Shown here piece by piece: positions 16,309 to 25,405 of a stretch of DNA of 64,000 bases. Each line of letters begins with the position of its first letter. Positions within the stretch are counted from its first letter, which is position 1. A program made the translations under genes and the position numbers. The stretch is from assembly GCA_965262605.1 (NCBI GenBank), contig CBDHFN010000003.1, positions 1,654,194 through 1,718,193 on the forward strand. Reading direction: 5' to 3'. The notes below the pieces were generated by a model, which worked only from the letters and a program-made list of their open reading frames with translations, did not search any database and was not told the DNA's origin. Source of the stretch: CBDHFN01 sp965262605 (GTDB lineage: Bacteria; Pseudomonadota; Alphaproteobacteria; JASGCL01).

Positions 16309-17796
16309 TTACTCTGAAACCCAATCTTCAAGGAATTTGTTTAATTCGGTGCGAACATCGTCAATAACATTGCCCCAATCATTAAATTTATTTTGCCGAA
16401 AAGTGCGCGCGTCAGGGTGCCATGGCGGGTAGTTCGTTTTTGTGCAATACCATCGCCAATCGGCATCAAGCGGCAACATTACCCATAATTTATTGCCCAT
16501 GCCCAAAGCTGACGCTAAATTGGCAATACCCGAATCTATGGTAATTAATAAATCCATTTGTTCCAAAAACCCTGCTGTATCTGCCCAATCGGTTATTTTG
16601 GGTCTTAGAATCGTTATATTACCCCGTTTATTCATTAGTTCTTCTTCGTCCTTGGTAAATTCTATCTGAAAGCAATAAAGATGAAGGGTTGGGGGGAATA
16701 TTGCAAGCATTTCTTTTAATTTAATAAATCTTAGGCTGTATGATTCTCCGCCTCGCCAAAAAAAACCAATTTTTGGATTTTGAGTGTTTCCAAGTAATAA
16801 TGCTTGATTAACAAAGGAATTTCTAAAATTTAATTTATCATTTGGAATAGTGGTTATTGAATCATTGAATATATATGGCATACTCAATGGCAGGATTTCA
16901 AAATCAAAATTATCAGTAATTTCTGTTATTGGGGTAATTGTATCAATCTCATGAATATTAGCAAAGAATCTTTTCATATTTGGTGGCGATGATATGGTAA
17001 TATGGCAATCCATTTTTTTTAATCGTTGCACATAGCGCACAAAATTTATCATATCACCATAACCAGCTTCATAATGAAATAAAATATTCTTATTTGTTAA
17101 AGGAGAGATGCCATCCCATTTTTTTTCTTTATAATGGGGATAAATTTTTCTAAAATTATCTTGATAAGAACTTGGAAATCTTGATTCCAATAATTTTAGA
17201 CCAAATTTATACTTGCCATGAATCAAAAAAAATGGACTAACAAAATATAAATTCTCATTTTGTATAATTCTTGAATTTTTTAGTTGCAAAGCTTTTATTA
17301 ATTGTTGTCTCGCTAAATGATATTCCCCTAAATTACAATATAGCTCAACCAATTTTGAATGTATAATGAGTGTTTTTGGATAAGATTCAAGTGCATTTTT
17401 TAAAAAATTTATAGCAATATCATGCTGTTTGTATACGCGATGAATGTTGGAACAAGTAATATAAATTCTATAATTATCATAATTCTTAATCAATAAGTAA
17501 CGACAGAATTTTAATATAGCATTTGGCATATGATTAAATAATGTTATTTCATCAAAAATAACATCTAAATTTAGATTATTACATTTTGTTGCTTTAATTA
17601 AATGCTTAATTGCATTATTTTCATTAAGCATCAAAGCATATAATTTAGCAATTTCAAAATGATAATTTGATGAATGTCCAAATAAAACTCCGTGGCTTAG
17701 AAGGTGTTTAAGGGCTTTTGAGTAATTAAATTCTTTTTTTAATTTTTGAATTTGTAACATTAAATTATCATAAATATTTATTTGATTCATTCGCAA
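16309..17796 (-). CDS. TPR protein with GT9-like glycosyltransferase C-terminus, paralogue A
   Basis: The 495-residue protein begins with helical TPR-like repeats (about residues 1-190). It continues into a GT-B type domain of the heptosyltransferase/GT9-like class, seen in HYEAGYGDMINFVRYVQ and in ITIDSGIANLASALG with WVMLPLDADWRWY. Proteins of this build glycosylate proteins or surface glycans in the cytoplasm. The last 120 codons are almost identical in DNA to paralogue B (21636-23075), while the first three quarters differ strongly, which indicates 3'-end exchange. It is convergent with gmhA. A relic RTX tail lies just upstream. Confidence 0.8.
   Translation of the reverse strand: MRMNQINIYDNLMLQIQKLKKEFNYSKALKHLLSHGVLFGHSSNYHFEIAKLYALMLNENNAIKHLIKATKCNNLNLDVIFDEITLFNHMPNAILKFCRYLLIKNYDNYRIYITCSNIHRVYKQHDIAINFLKNALESYPKTLIIHSKLVELYCNLGEYHLARQQLIKALQLKNSRIIQNENLYFVSPFFLIHGKYKFGLKLLESRFPSSYQDNFRKIYPHYKEKKWDGISPLTNKNILFHYEAGYGDMINFVRYVQRLKKMDCHITISSPPNMKRFFANIHEIDTITPITEITDNFDFEILPLSMPYIFNDSITTIPNDKLNFRNSFVNQALLLGNTQNPKIGFFWRGGESYSLRFIKLKEMLAIFPPTLHLYCFQIEFTKDEEELMNKRGNITILRPKITDWADTAGFLEQMDLLITIDSGIANLASALGMGNKLWVMLPLDADWRWYCTKTNYPPWHPDARTFRQNKFNDWGNVIDDVRTELNKFLEDWVSE
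16321..16683. repeat. 363-bp block shared with 21645-22007
   Basis: The 3' coding ends of the two TPR/GT9 genes match over 363 bp with about ten mismatches and no gaps (constant offset 5324). Identity stops abruptly on both sides: at the last tryptophan codon before the stop, and at the codons just before the LHLYCFQ motif. Confidence 0.9.
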
Positions 17797-17802
17797 ACTT
17801 TC

Positions 17803-17889
17803 TTAACCAAATGTAAATATTAAATGCGATTCACCGCCAATGCTGGTAATAAACTGGTCTATAGTCATACTGCCATTTATGGTGGTGAT
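17803..17889 (-). pseudogene. Relic C-terminal tail of an RTX-type secreted protein (copy 1)
   Basis: The minus strand between two glycosyltransferase genes encodes, just after a stop, ITTINGSMTIDQFITSIGG and then ESHLIFTFG followed by TAA. This matches the end of the 209-residue RTX fragment (NGSITLDQFVNEIGGLSRIAF) and, more loosely, the end of the 1401-residue protein (AIGGSSHLIFS). No start codon precedes it. It is the least damaged of four such remnants. Confidence 0.7.
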
Positions 17890-18143
17890 AAAATACAACT
17901 AACATTATTTGCGTATAAAGTCAAAATATTTCATAAAAAACCAAGCCTTCGTTCAATTTCCGACCAAATATGGTTATACGAATAATTTTCTTGCCAAAAA
18001 TTATATGCTTCATTGACGATTTTTTCGCGCCATTCTTCGTGTTTTAAGAAAAATTGCGCATAAATCATGACATCATTGCGGTTATAAACGGGAATATAAT
18101 GCACGAACGGCACATAAATATCCTCACAAGACATCGTGCCTTC
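17871..18143. repeat. 273-bp block shared with 19722-19994
   Basis: The block covers the last ~70 codons of the two CgeB-like genes, the spacer and the edge of the RTX-tail relic, with about five mismatches (constant offset 1851). Outside the block the genes are only distantly similar. Confidence 0.9.
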
Positions 18144-19607
18144 CTCTAATAACAAGCATTTATTCACAATCGCTTCGTTAATGCGGAATGTTGAAATATA
18201 AAAATATTGTCCATTAAAAAAATTTCTGCAACCCGTATTAAATGTAATTTTTGAATTTTGATATAAAGCGATATAGTCTTTCATGGAATAAATTTCATTA
18301 TTATTATCAGTAAGTGTAATTCTGATGCCATTTTTTATAACTTCGGTAATTTTTTCAATAAAATAATATCGTTGCGCTTGTTCTGTATCCGAACCAATTA
18401 TTGTAAAATTATAATTTTTTCTTAAAGGTTGATTTGATTCGTTAAGCGCAATTAATGGTAAATAAAAAAATTTATGCTTATTATTATGAAAATTTATATC
18501 CGTTATATTTTGGTTTAACGATAATAACATATCAATCGCATCATACCAATTTTGCGGAATTTTAGGTCCACAATTTATATAATCCATGACATACCGAATC
18601 ACAGGAATTTTTAAAATATTATTTATTTTGCTAATGATATTGATAAAATTAACGCTTTCAAGTGTTGTATTGCGAACATTATAATCCAAAAATACTATAT
18701 TTATTTGGTGTTTTTCAATGGCTTCAAATATATCCTTGCCATCATAATGATTCAAAAAATTTAATTCATCTTGATTATGCAACTTATCAATAGAAATTTC
18801 AAAAAAATTATGACCGCGTCTTTGAATTGAATCTTGAATATAAAATTTTGTGGCGTTTTCAAATACTCGCATTTTTGTATAACCAATATATAAAATATTA
18901 AGCTTTTTTGCGGGGAGCTGATTTTTAAAAATACCTTGATAAGCTGGTTCTTTATAATTGCCATTATGATATTCTTGCCAAAATTGCTGTAATTTCTCAA
19001 TAATCATTGTTTCTTGATGATTGGAAATGTTTGTTTGTGCTAATCCTAAATCAGATATACCATTAATAATGTCATTTGCTCTGTCATTATTTAAATTATT
19101 ATATTTATGAAGGAATTTACCATATTTTTGAAATATAGGTTTTAAAAAAATATATTCTTCTTTGGTATTAATTATTTCGTTGCGGTTAATAATTGCTTGT
19201 TTATGATTTTTTAATACTAATTCATAAGTTTCTTGGGCAATGTCAAATTGTTTTAATTTTAACAATATATGTGCTTTTTCCCATAAAAAACTATATGAAC
19301 CATATTTATTAAACATTTCTTGCATTTTATCACAACAAGCTAAATACTCATTTTGCGGAATATCTGATTTAGCATATGTAAAAAATATTAAAAAATATAT
19401 CAATAAATTGCCAGAATTTTCGGGTTGGACAAATATATTCATAAGAATTTTGGAAGCTTGCATAAAATTCTTATCAATGATTAATTCAATTGCTTGATTT
19501 AATTCATTATTATTAGATAATTTATCATTGTTTTTTTCATTCATATTTTTTGAAATGTAATAATAAAAACTATCAATAAATTCAAAATTTGAAAGATTCA
19601 TTAACAT
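17931..19607 (-). CDS. CgeB-like glycosyltransferase with helical N-terminal region, paralogue C
   Basis: The 558-residue protein has a helical TPR-like first third followed by a GT-B domain like the CgeB/Glyco_trans_1_2 group. Signs are NILYIGYTKMRVFENATKF at the start of the fold, YQNSKITFNTGCRNFF, RINEAIVNKCLLLEEG, and a C-terminal stretch around FLKHEEWREKIVNEAYNFW. The strings NTG-R and INE-I-NKC-LLEE are typical of the nucleotide-sugar end of these enzymes. It probably adds sugar to a surface structure. Codon and base use are very AT-rich. The terminal 70 codons are shared almost verbatim with paralogue D. Confidence 0.75.
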   Translation of the reverse strand: MLMNLSNFEFIDSFYYYISKNMNEKNNDKLSNNNELNQAIELIIDKNFMQASKILMNIFVQPENSGNLLIYFLIFFTYAKSDIPQNEYLACCDKMQEMFNKYGSYSFLWEKAHILLKLKQFDIAQETYELVLKNHKQAIINRNEIINTKEEYIFLKPIFQKYGKFLHKYNNLNNDRANDIINGISDLGLAQTNISNHQETMIIEKLQQFWQEYHNGNYKEPAYQGIFKNQLPAKKLNILYIGYTKMRVFENATKFYIQDSIQRRGHNFFEISIDKLHNQDELNFLNHYDGKDIFEAIEKHQINIVFLDYNVRNTTLESVNFINIISKINNILKIPVIRYVMDYINCGPKIPQNWYDAIDMLLSLNQNITDINFHNNKHKFFYLPLIALNESNQPLRKNYNFTIIGSDTEQAQRYYFIEKITEVIKNGIRITLTDNNNEIYSMKDYIALYQNSKITFNTGCRNFFNGQYFYISTFRINEAIVNKCLLLEEGTMSCEDIYVPFVHYIPVYNRNDVMIYAQFFLKHEEWREKIVNEAYNFWQENYSYNHIWSEIERRLGFL

Positions 19608-19681
19608 TGCTAGCCCTTAAAAATGAAGTTTAAATATTAATATTAAATTTTATTTGAATTGCAAGATGTATTTAAAAAATT

Positions 19682-19742
19682 TCATACAAAAATTAAATGT
19701 GATTCACCGCCGATAGCCCCGTGCCATTTATGGTGGTGATAA
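19682..19742 (-). pseudogene. Relic RTX tail (copy 2, internally deleted)
   Basis: After ITTINGT the copy has lost about 30 bases and changed frame. The other frame then gives AIGGESHLIFV and a stop. Position and flanks match copy 1, so this is a decayed homologue, not coding sequence. Confidence 0.6.
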
Positions 19743-19994
19743 AATACAACTAACATTATTTGTCAATAAAGTCAAAATATTTCATAAAAAACCAAGCCTT
19801 CGTTCAATTTCCGACCAAATATGGTTATATGAATAATTTTCTTGCCAAAAATTATATGCTTCATTAACGATTTTTTCGCGCCATTCTTCGTGTTTTAAGA
19901 AAAATTGCGCATAAATCATGACATCATTGCGGTTATAAACGGGAATATAATGCACGAACGGCACATAAATATCCTCACAAGACATCGTGCCTTC
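19722..19994. repeat. 273-bp block shared with 17871-18143
   Basis: Second copy of the block described at 17871. It ends within the codons for the LLLEEG motif, after which synonymous and then replacement differences accumulate. Confidence 0.9.
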
Positions 19995-21389
19995 TTCCAG
20001 CAACAAGCATTTATTGATTATTGCTTCGTTAATGCGACCCGTTGGCACGAAATAATTTTGACCGCCATACATAGCGCGATACCCTGTATTAAATGTTATC
20101 TTGGTTTGTGCCATAAAATTATCGTAAGCCTCAGTAGTATTAAATTCATTGGAATTAAAATAAATTCTTGCACCTGAAATATTATTTTGAATATCTTTAA
20201 GAAAAACTTCTCTTTGGCTTAGTTTTGTGCCAATAAACCCAAATTCAATATTTTTTGTTAAATTGTGATTTTTGCCATTATCATTTAATTTAAAGCTTGG
20301 AAAATATAATAATTTTTCAATGGTTTCTAAATGAATAAATTGTTTGTTATTGGGCATGAACAACCAAAATAAATCAATTATATTATACCACGAGAACGGA
20401 AATAACTCAACAAGGTTATTAGAATCTGGAAAAATTTGTAAAAATTTACAATTATATTGCGCCTTAATTTGTAATATTTTTGTCTCGCTTAAAAAAGCAT
20501 TCTTTGGAATATTGTAATCGTGAAATTCATATATAATTAGGTTTGGCTGATAATTAAACAAAAAATTGTCAAATTCTTTTAATTGTATGGAATCTGGCGG
20601 TGAAGTTTGTTCGCCTGAATTAAAATAATTTATTTCATGTCCGCGTAAATGCGAGCTTTGCTTAAAATAGTAATAAATTTCATTCGCATGGCGATTGGGT
20701 TTTGCAACTTCAAAATGCGCAACATATAATATTTTTATTTTATTTTTTCTTGTTTTAACTGAAAATTTATTTGCCAGTTTCGGTTGTAAGCTATTTGCCT
20801 GATTAAATGAATTTTCAAGAATAATTGGCAATTCACTTGCGCTATAAGTTGGCTTATCGTTTAATATTGATAATTGCCTATCATAAATTCTCTCTCTGTA
20901 ATTAAATAAAACCATATTATAAGACAAAACAATAGGATATAAAATATCATATTGCGTTTTGTTAATAACGATAAAATTGATTAAATTTAAAGAATTTAAA
21001 TGATTTTTAAAAATAAAATGATATTTTTCAATGGCTTGATTAATTTTATTACATTGAATGTCAATAAATGCCATTTCCCATAATGCTGGGTAAAAATTAT
21101 ATTTTTTATAAATTATATTAAACTCGTTATACACATATTGCAAAATATCATCTTGATTGATGCCCTTAGATAAACATAATAATTTATAAAATTTAACAAA
21201 AAAATTTAATTTATCAGGACTTTGTTTTTCAAATTCGCAAATTATATCATAAGATAATTTGTAATTGCCATAATAATGTAATTTACCAGCTTGCTTTAAT
21301 TCAATATTTATAAAATCATCAGAAATATCTACTGCACGATAATGATTATAATTATCAAAATAATCAAGAATGGTAAATGTTTTTAGCAT
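19782..21389 (-). CDS. CgeB-like glycosyltransferase with helical N-terminal region, paralogue D
   Basis: The 535-residue protein has the same order as paralogue C: helical N-terminal region, then KIKILYVAHFEVAKPNRHAN at the entry of the GT-B fold, FGFIGTKLSQREVFLKDI, ITFNTGYRAMYGGQNYF and RINEAIINKCLLLEEG. A DNHNH-like block (YEFHDYNIPKNAF) lies in the middle. The shared, nearly identical C-terminal 70 residues contrast with low similarity elsewhere. Function is inferred as transfer of a sugar to a protein or capsule; the substrate is unknown. Confidence 0.75.
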   Translation of the reverse strand: MLKTFTILDYFDNYNHYRAVDISDDFINIELKQAGKLHYYGNYKLSYDIICEFEKQSPDKLNFFVKFYKLLCLSKGINQDDILQYVYNEFNIIYKKYNFYPALWEMAFIDIQCNKINQAIEKYHFIFKNHLNSLNLINFIVINKTQYDILYPIVLSYNMVLFNYRERIYDRQLSILNDKPTYSASELPIILENSFNQANSLQPKLANKFSVKTRKNKIKILYVAHFEVAKPNRHANEIYYYFKQSSHLRGHEINYFNSGEQTSPPDSIQLKEFDNFLFNYQPNLIIYEFHDYNIPKNAFLSETKILQIKAQYNCKFLQIFPDSNNLVELFPFSWYNIIDLFWLFMPNNKQFIHLETIEKLLYFPSFKLNDNGKNHNLTKNIEFGFIGTKLSQREVFLKDIQNNISGARIYFNSNEFNTTEAYDNFMAQTKITFNTGYRAMYGGQNYFVPTGRINEAIINKCLLLEEGTMSCEDIYVPFVHYIPVYNRNDVMIYAQFFLKHEEWREKIVNEAYNFWQENYSYNHIWSEIERRLGFL

Positions 21390-21441
21390 AAAAAAACATA
21401 TATAATTATTAGGTTTTTGTCAAGTTATTTACCAAAAATTA

Positions 21442-21648
21442 TTACCCAAATATTAAATGGCTACTTCCGCCAATGGCATTGATAAAATCATCAATATTAA
21501 ACGCAGTTTGCGAAGTTGCGTCAATGAAATTACTTATGCCCCCTGATGCTTGATTGGAAATTGTTAAAACTTCATTATCCCCAAAATTAAGAGTAATCTT
21601 ACCATTTGTCAACGATAAATTGCCTTCGCATAAGATTATGGCGCCCAA
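21442..21648 (-). pseudogene. C-terminal fragment of an RTX/FG-GAP protein (68 codons)
   Basis: The frame encodes GKITLNFGDNEVLTISNQAS, then TSQTAFNIDDFINAIGGSSH and LIFG. This is a close copy of the last 65 residues of the 1401-residue protein at 27115 (GAINLNFGNNEILQINNHAS, then the same TAFNIDDFINAIGG). It lacks any upstream RTX or FG-GAP part and its first codons overlap the end of the TPR/GT9 gene in another frame. I therefore read it as the stump left when the glycosyltransferase sequence replaced the body of an RTX gene. Confidence 0.75.
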
Positions 21649-23075
21649 TCTTCAAGGAATTTGTTTAATTCGGTGCGAACATCGTCAATAACATTGCCCC
21701 AATCATTAAATTTATTTTGCCGAAAAGTGCGCGCGTCAGGGTGCCACGGCGGGTAGTTCGTTTTTGTGCAATACCATCGCCAATCGGCATCAAGCGGCAA
21801 CATTACCCATAATTTATTGCCCATGCCCAAAGCCGACGCTAAATTGGCAATACCCGAATCTATGGTAATTAATAAATCCATTTGTTCCAAAAACCCCGCT
21901 GTATCTGCCCAATCGGTTATTTGCGGTTTTAGAATCGTGATATTACCTCGTTTATTCATTAACTCTTCTTCGTCCTTGGTAAATTCTATCTGAAAGCAAT
22001 AAAGATGCAATTCGGGGGCTGTAATATTTAAAAATAGCTCTAGGTTCATAGATCTATTCATGCCTAAATTCAAGTTTGCATGCCAAACAAAGCCAATTTT
22101 GCAATTTTTATCGCTTAAAATATTCTGCTCCTTAACAAATGATTGCTTAAAATCAAGTTCAGGGAGCGGTAAATTATCAATTCGGGTTTGCAGATGATAA
22201 GCAAGACTCATTGAATAAATTAATTCTTCTACCTCGTGCGGTAAATATCCAATCTCAATTTTCTCTATGCTTGTCATATTATTATATATATTAACCATAA
22301 AAGATTCAGTATAAATAATAAACTTATAATTTAATTGTTTAAGAATTTTATAATATCGCGCATTCACAATTCTGTCGCCAAAACCAGCTTCGTCATAAAT
22401 ATGCAAGGTTTGTGAGTTATCGGGTAAAATTGCTATTGGTAATTTTAAATAAACCTCTGAACCATAAAACCAATAATGATAGCGTGTTTCAAAATATGCG
22501 AGTCCTAATTTATAATTACCTTTACGCAAATGGTGTTTTCTAGATAAAATAAATTTCCGCATAAGGTGATTTTTATTAACTTTAAGTGCAAGCATCAAAG
22601 AGTTTATAGCATCATAGCTTTCACCAATTGCATAATAACATTCACTTAAAACACAATATAAAGTGACGCGGGCGGGTGCAATTTTTAGTGCTTCGTTAAT
22701 AAAAAAAATAGCAGTTTTATAATCTAAATAATTCTTAGCAAGTAGAGCCATAGCAAAATAAGGCTTATATGAATTCGGATTTATTTCATGCATTTTTTGT
22801 GCAATTTTTTTTGCTAATTGCAAGAAATGGCAAAATTTAGTTGGTAAATCATCTAATATTTGGTTAAATAACTCATTATCTATTTGATATGCTTTAATTA
22901 AATGATAAAAAGCATTTTCGTCATCATATAAATTACTATAAGCAATTGCTAATTTATAATGGTGTTCAGAATTTTTATCATCTAAATTTGATAAGAAAAA
23001 ATTAAGTTCATCCTCAAAAATATTTGAAGACTTTCTAGTGATATATTCTGTATTTTCTTGATTAATATTTAACAT
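21636..23075 (-). CDS. TPR protein with GT9-like glycosyltransferase C-terminus, paralogue B
   Basis: The 479-residue protein has TPR-like helices over residues 35-190 (for example YKLAIAYSNLYDDENAFYHL), then a GT-B domain with IYDEAGFGDRIVNARYYKIL and the shared end ITIDSGIANLASALGMGNK, WRWYCTKTNYPPWHPDART. The N-terminal halves of paralogues A and B agree in plan but little in sequence, whereas the last 120 codons are nearly identical. The stop codon lies 12 bases inside the RTX stump that follows. Confidence 0.8.
   Translation of the reverse strand: MLNINQENTEYITRKSSNIFEDELNFFLSNLDDKNSEHHYKLAIAYSNLYDDENAFYHLIKAYQIDNELFNQILDDLPTKFCHFLQLAKKIAQKMHEINPNSYKPYFAMALLAKNYLDYKTAIFFINEALKIAPARVTLYCVLSECYYAIGESYDAINSLMLALKVNKNHLMRKFILSRKHHLRKGNYKLGLAYFETRYHYWFYGSEVYLKLPIAILPDNSQTLHIYDEAGFGDRIVNARYYKILKQLNYKFIIYTESFMVNIYNNMTSIEKIEIGYLPHEVEELIYSMSLAYHLQTRIDNLPLPELDFKQSFVKEQNILSDKNCKIGFVWHANLNLGMNRSMNLELFLNITAPELHLYCFQIEFTKDEEELMNKRGNITILKPQITDWADTAGFLEQMDLLITIDSGIANLASALGMGNKLWVMLPLDADWRWYCTKTNYPPWHPDARTFRQNKFNDWGNVIDDVRTELNKFLEDWAP
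21645..22007. repeat. 363-bp block shared with 16321-16683
   Basis: Second copy of the TPR/GT9 3' block. Differences cluster in the stretch coding ITILRPKITDW versus ITILKPQITDW. Confidence 0.9.
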
Positions 23076-23139
23076 ATTAAATTTATAATATCCTAAATTC
23101 TGTTAAAGTCAATTATATAAAAATCATTACCCAAATATA

Positions 23140-23222
23140 CCCAAATATTAAATGTGATTCACCGCCGATGCTGGAAATAAACTAGTCTATAGTCATACTG
23201 CCATTTATGGTGGTGATAATCC
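23140..23222 (-). pseudogene. Relic RTX tail (copy 3, nonsense mutation)
   Basis: The minus strand reads IITTINGSMTID, a TAG in place of the Gln codon CAG, then FISSIGGESHLIFG. DNA matches copy 1 closely, so the single C-to-T change explains the stop. Confidence 0.7.
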
Positions 23223-23270
23223 AAATTATTATCAATTTATAACTATTTCTTTTGATTAATCAAGTTAAAA
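23202..23270. repeat. 69-bp direct repeat, copy 1 (partner 24706-24773)
   Basis: The repeat runs from the edge of the RTX-tail relic through AAATTATTATCAATTTATAA to the stop codon of the glycosyltransferase gene at 23265. It differs from its partner by three substitutions and one missing base. The pair frames the gene 23265-24650 as a unit. Confidence 0.85.
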
Positions 23271-24650
23271 ATTTAGCTTAATATAACCATGAATAAGATT
23301 TTTTAGCACAAGAATATTTTCATCATGAAATTCAAATTGTTTATTTGTGCCATATATTTCATTTAAATTTGAATATTTACTATCAAATTCTTGTTTGTCA
23401 TAAATGGTAATTAATGGTAAATTTGGTTTTTGATTGGCGATAACATCAATGATTCCAGAGCGGATACTAATCACAAAACCGCAAATTTCAGCAAATTCAG
23501 GTGTTATTAATAAGGGTAAGAAGCAAGTTTTATACCCATAAAAATTTTCTTGATTAAGATTAAAAATAATATCAAAACCCAAATTTTGATAAAAATCAGC
23601 TATCTCTAACCAAAATTCATCATTAATATTGCTGCATTTAATGGTTATAGAATCTGGAAATATCATTATTGTTTTATTTTGCTTAAGCCCATATTGTGCA
23701 AAAATTTGTCTAGCTTGAAATTTAATCATTGGTTTTTCTGTATATGGCTCTATAACAATTCCATTAGGCAATCCCAATTTCATTGCTAATAAATCACGCA
23801 AAGTTGCTGGATTACGATTGGGAAGTAAAACTAAACTTATACTTAAATGAAAAATTCGCCCCAAAGAAAACTTAATTGACCTTGGATGTTGCATTATAAA
23901 TTGCGTATAATAATCGCGGTTATACACAACATCAATATGGTTGAAACTTTGATAAAGTTCAATTTTATTTTGTTCGGTAAATATAATAATTTCACGATTA
24001 AATTCTGATTTGATGTGTTTAAGCATGCTGGCAATTAAATATGAATCACCAATTTTAATGTCGTATGGATATGGGTTAAACATCAATATATCATTATTAT
24101 CATATATTTTAGATTCTGATGGCTTGTCAATCAATCCAATTTTGCTAATATCGTGAAAATTTGGATATTTTTCAACAAATTCTTCATAAATTTTACTTTT
24201 AATCTTTAATTGTTCTTTATTACCTTCAAAATATTTTAAACTGCTAAGCATATCAGGAAATTTTGAATAATAATGCGTATAATATTTATGAGCTAAATTA
24301 TGGTCAAAAAATACGGCGCATTGGGCGGCTTCATATAAAGCACCCCAACATTGAAATTCTTGATGTAAAGAAATAAAACTATCGCATAATTTACGAAAAT
24401 TACCATTGTGAAGCCCTAACTGCCTTGTTATCAAGTTAATGTAAAATAATTTAATCCGCAACCCAAGTTTAGAAGAAACATTAATTGTTTGAAATTTTAT
24501 CAATGATTCTGATAATTCGCCATGTTCATATAATTCAAATGCTAAAATCAAATCATGCAACTTAAATAAGTTGTTGTGTTTAATTACAAGAGATAATTTA
24601 TATTCCATATAATATAAATTATCAAACATATCAGTTAATTTAAGTTGCAT
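23265..24650 (-). CDS. Divergent GT9-like glycosyltransferase
   Basis: The 461-residue protein has a helical lead of about 170 residues, then a GT-B-like half. Supporting strings are IKIGDSYLIASMLKHIKSEF, TIMIFPDSITIKCSNINDEF, WLEIADFYQNLGFDIIFNL and FAEICGFVISIRSGIIDVIA, the last matching the acceptor/nucleotide motif D-G-(I)-x-x-x-A of heptosyltransferase-like enzymes. It lacks the sequence blocks shared by paralogues A and B. Role in glycan transfer is inferred from fold and neighbours. Confidence 0.65.
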   Translation of the reverse strand: MQLKLTDMFDNLYYMEYKLSLVIKHNNLFKLHDLILAFELYEHGELSESLIKFQTINVSSKLGLRIKLFYINLITRQLGLHNGNFRKLCDSFISLHQEFQCWGALYEAAQCAVFFDHNLAHKYYTHYYSKFPDMLSSLKYFEGNKEQLKIKSKIYEEFVEKYPNFHDISKIGLIDKPSESKIYDNNDILMFNPYPYDIKIGDSYLIASMLKHIKSEFNREIIIFTEQNKIELYQSFNHIDVVYNRDYYTQFIMQHPRSIKFSLGRIFHLSISLVLLPNRNPATLRDLLAMKLGLPNGIVIEPYTEKPMIKFQARQIFAQYGLKQNKTIMIFPDSITIKCSNINDEFWLEIADFYQNLGFDIIFNLNQENFYGYKTCFLPLLITPEFAEICGFVISIRSGIIDVIANQKPNLPLITIYDKQEFDSKYSNLNEIYGTNKQFEFHDENILVLKNLIHGYIKLNF

Positions 24651-24667
24651 TTTAATTCTTTTTAAAT

Positions 24668-24724
24668 CTAATTTACCGCACCAACAACATGAACAAGTTT
24701 AAAGTCATTTATGATTGTGATAAT
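24668..24724 (-). pseudogene. Relic RTX tail (copy 4, strongly decayed)
   Basis: Reads IITIINDFKLVHVVGAVN then stop. Only the first residues and the position after the 69-bp repeat agree with copies 1-3, so this call rests mainly on context. Confidence 0.4.
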
Positions 24725-24773
24725 CCAAATTATTATCAATTTATAACTATTTTTTTGATTAATCAAGTTAAAA
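24706..24773. repeat. 69-bp direct repeat, copy 2
   Basis: Partner of 23202-23270. It begins 3 bases after the stop codon of the RTX fragment at 24776. Confidence 0.85.
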
Positions 24774-24775
24774 CT

Positions 24776-25405
24776 TCACGATGCCACGAAAAGATGATTA
24801 AATGCGATGCGTGATAATCCGCCAATTTCGTTAACAAATTGGTCTAATGTTATGCTTCCATTTAAATCGGTTGCATCATGTAAGGTTAATTGAGTATCAG
24901 AACTATTGTTAAATGTTAAAATTAAATCATCGCCATTTCCTGTAATTGAAAACAAATGATTATTATAATCATTACGAAATTTATCAATATTATAATCGTA
25001 TGAGAATGTAAAATTCAATGTGTCAGAATTTTTATCAAAATCAAGAATCATTGTTTTACCGATTCCGTTATTCCAATTAAAGCTCCAAAAAAAGTAATCA
25101 CTTCCATAATAAAATGTATCATTACCCGCTCCACCCGTTAATGAACTGAAATCACTGCCGCCAAATAAAACATCATCACCATTCCCGCCCGCATCGGTTG
25201 CAAAAGCTGTGATAGACGAGCTTGTAGTTGGAATTTCGCTTGCGCTGAAATTGCTTGACCAGATGCCATTAGAATTTGTATAAACATCATGGCTTGCCGA
25301 ACCCCAAGTAATATGCACGCGCGATAAAGCCTCGGCGGTGCCCGATACCACCACGCCTGCGCTTCGTTCGCTTGGGGTTATTATATTATTAAACCTTAAT
25401 ATCAA
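24776..25405 (-). CDS. RTX-type C-terminal fragment with Ig-like domain (probably 5'-truncated)
   Basis: The 209-residue frame starts with a bacterial Ig-like module (SAGVVVSGTAEALSRVHITW to ITAFATDAGGN). It continues with one hemolysin-type calcium repeat block (GNGDDVLFGG, LTGGAGNDTFYYG) and ends in a tail NGSITLDQFVNEIGGLSR. The only start available is TTG at 25403-25405, inside the end of the upstream gene (17-base overlap) and without a ribosome site. I read it as the 3' end of a larger secreted protein, perhaps reinitiated. Its first 80 bases are visibly more GC-rich than the surroundings. Export by a type I system would be expected of the family. Confidence 0.65.
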   Translation of the reverse strand: MILRFNNIITPSERSAGVVVSGTAEALSRVHITWGSASHDVYTNSNGIWSSNFSASEIPTTSSSITAFATDAGGNGDDVLFGGSDFSSLTGGAGNDTFYYGSDYFFWSFNWNNGIGKTMILDFDKNSDTLNFTFSYDYNIDKFRNDYNNHLFSITGNGDDLILTFNNSSDTQLTLHDATDLNGSITLDQFVNEIGGLSRIAFNHLFVAS

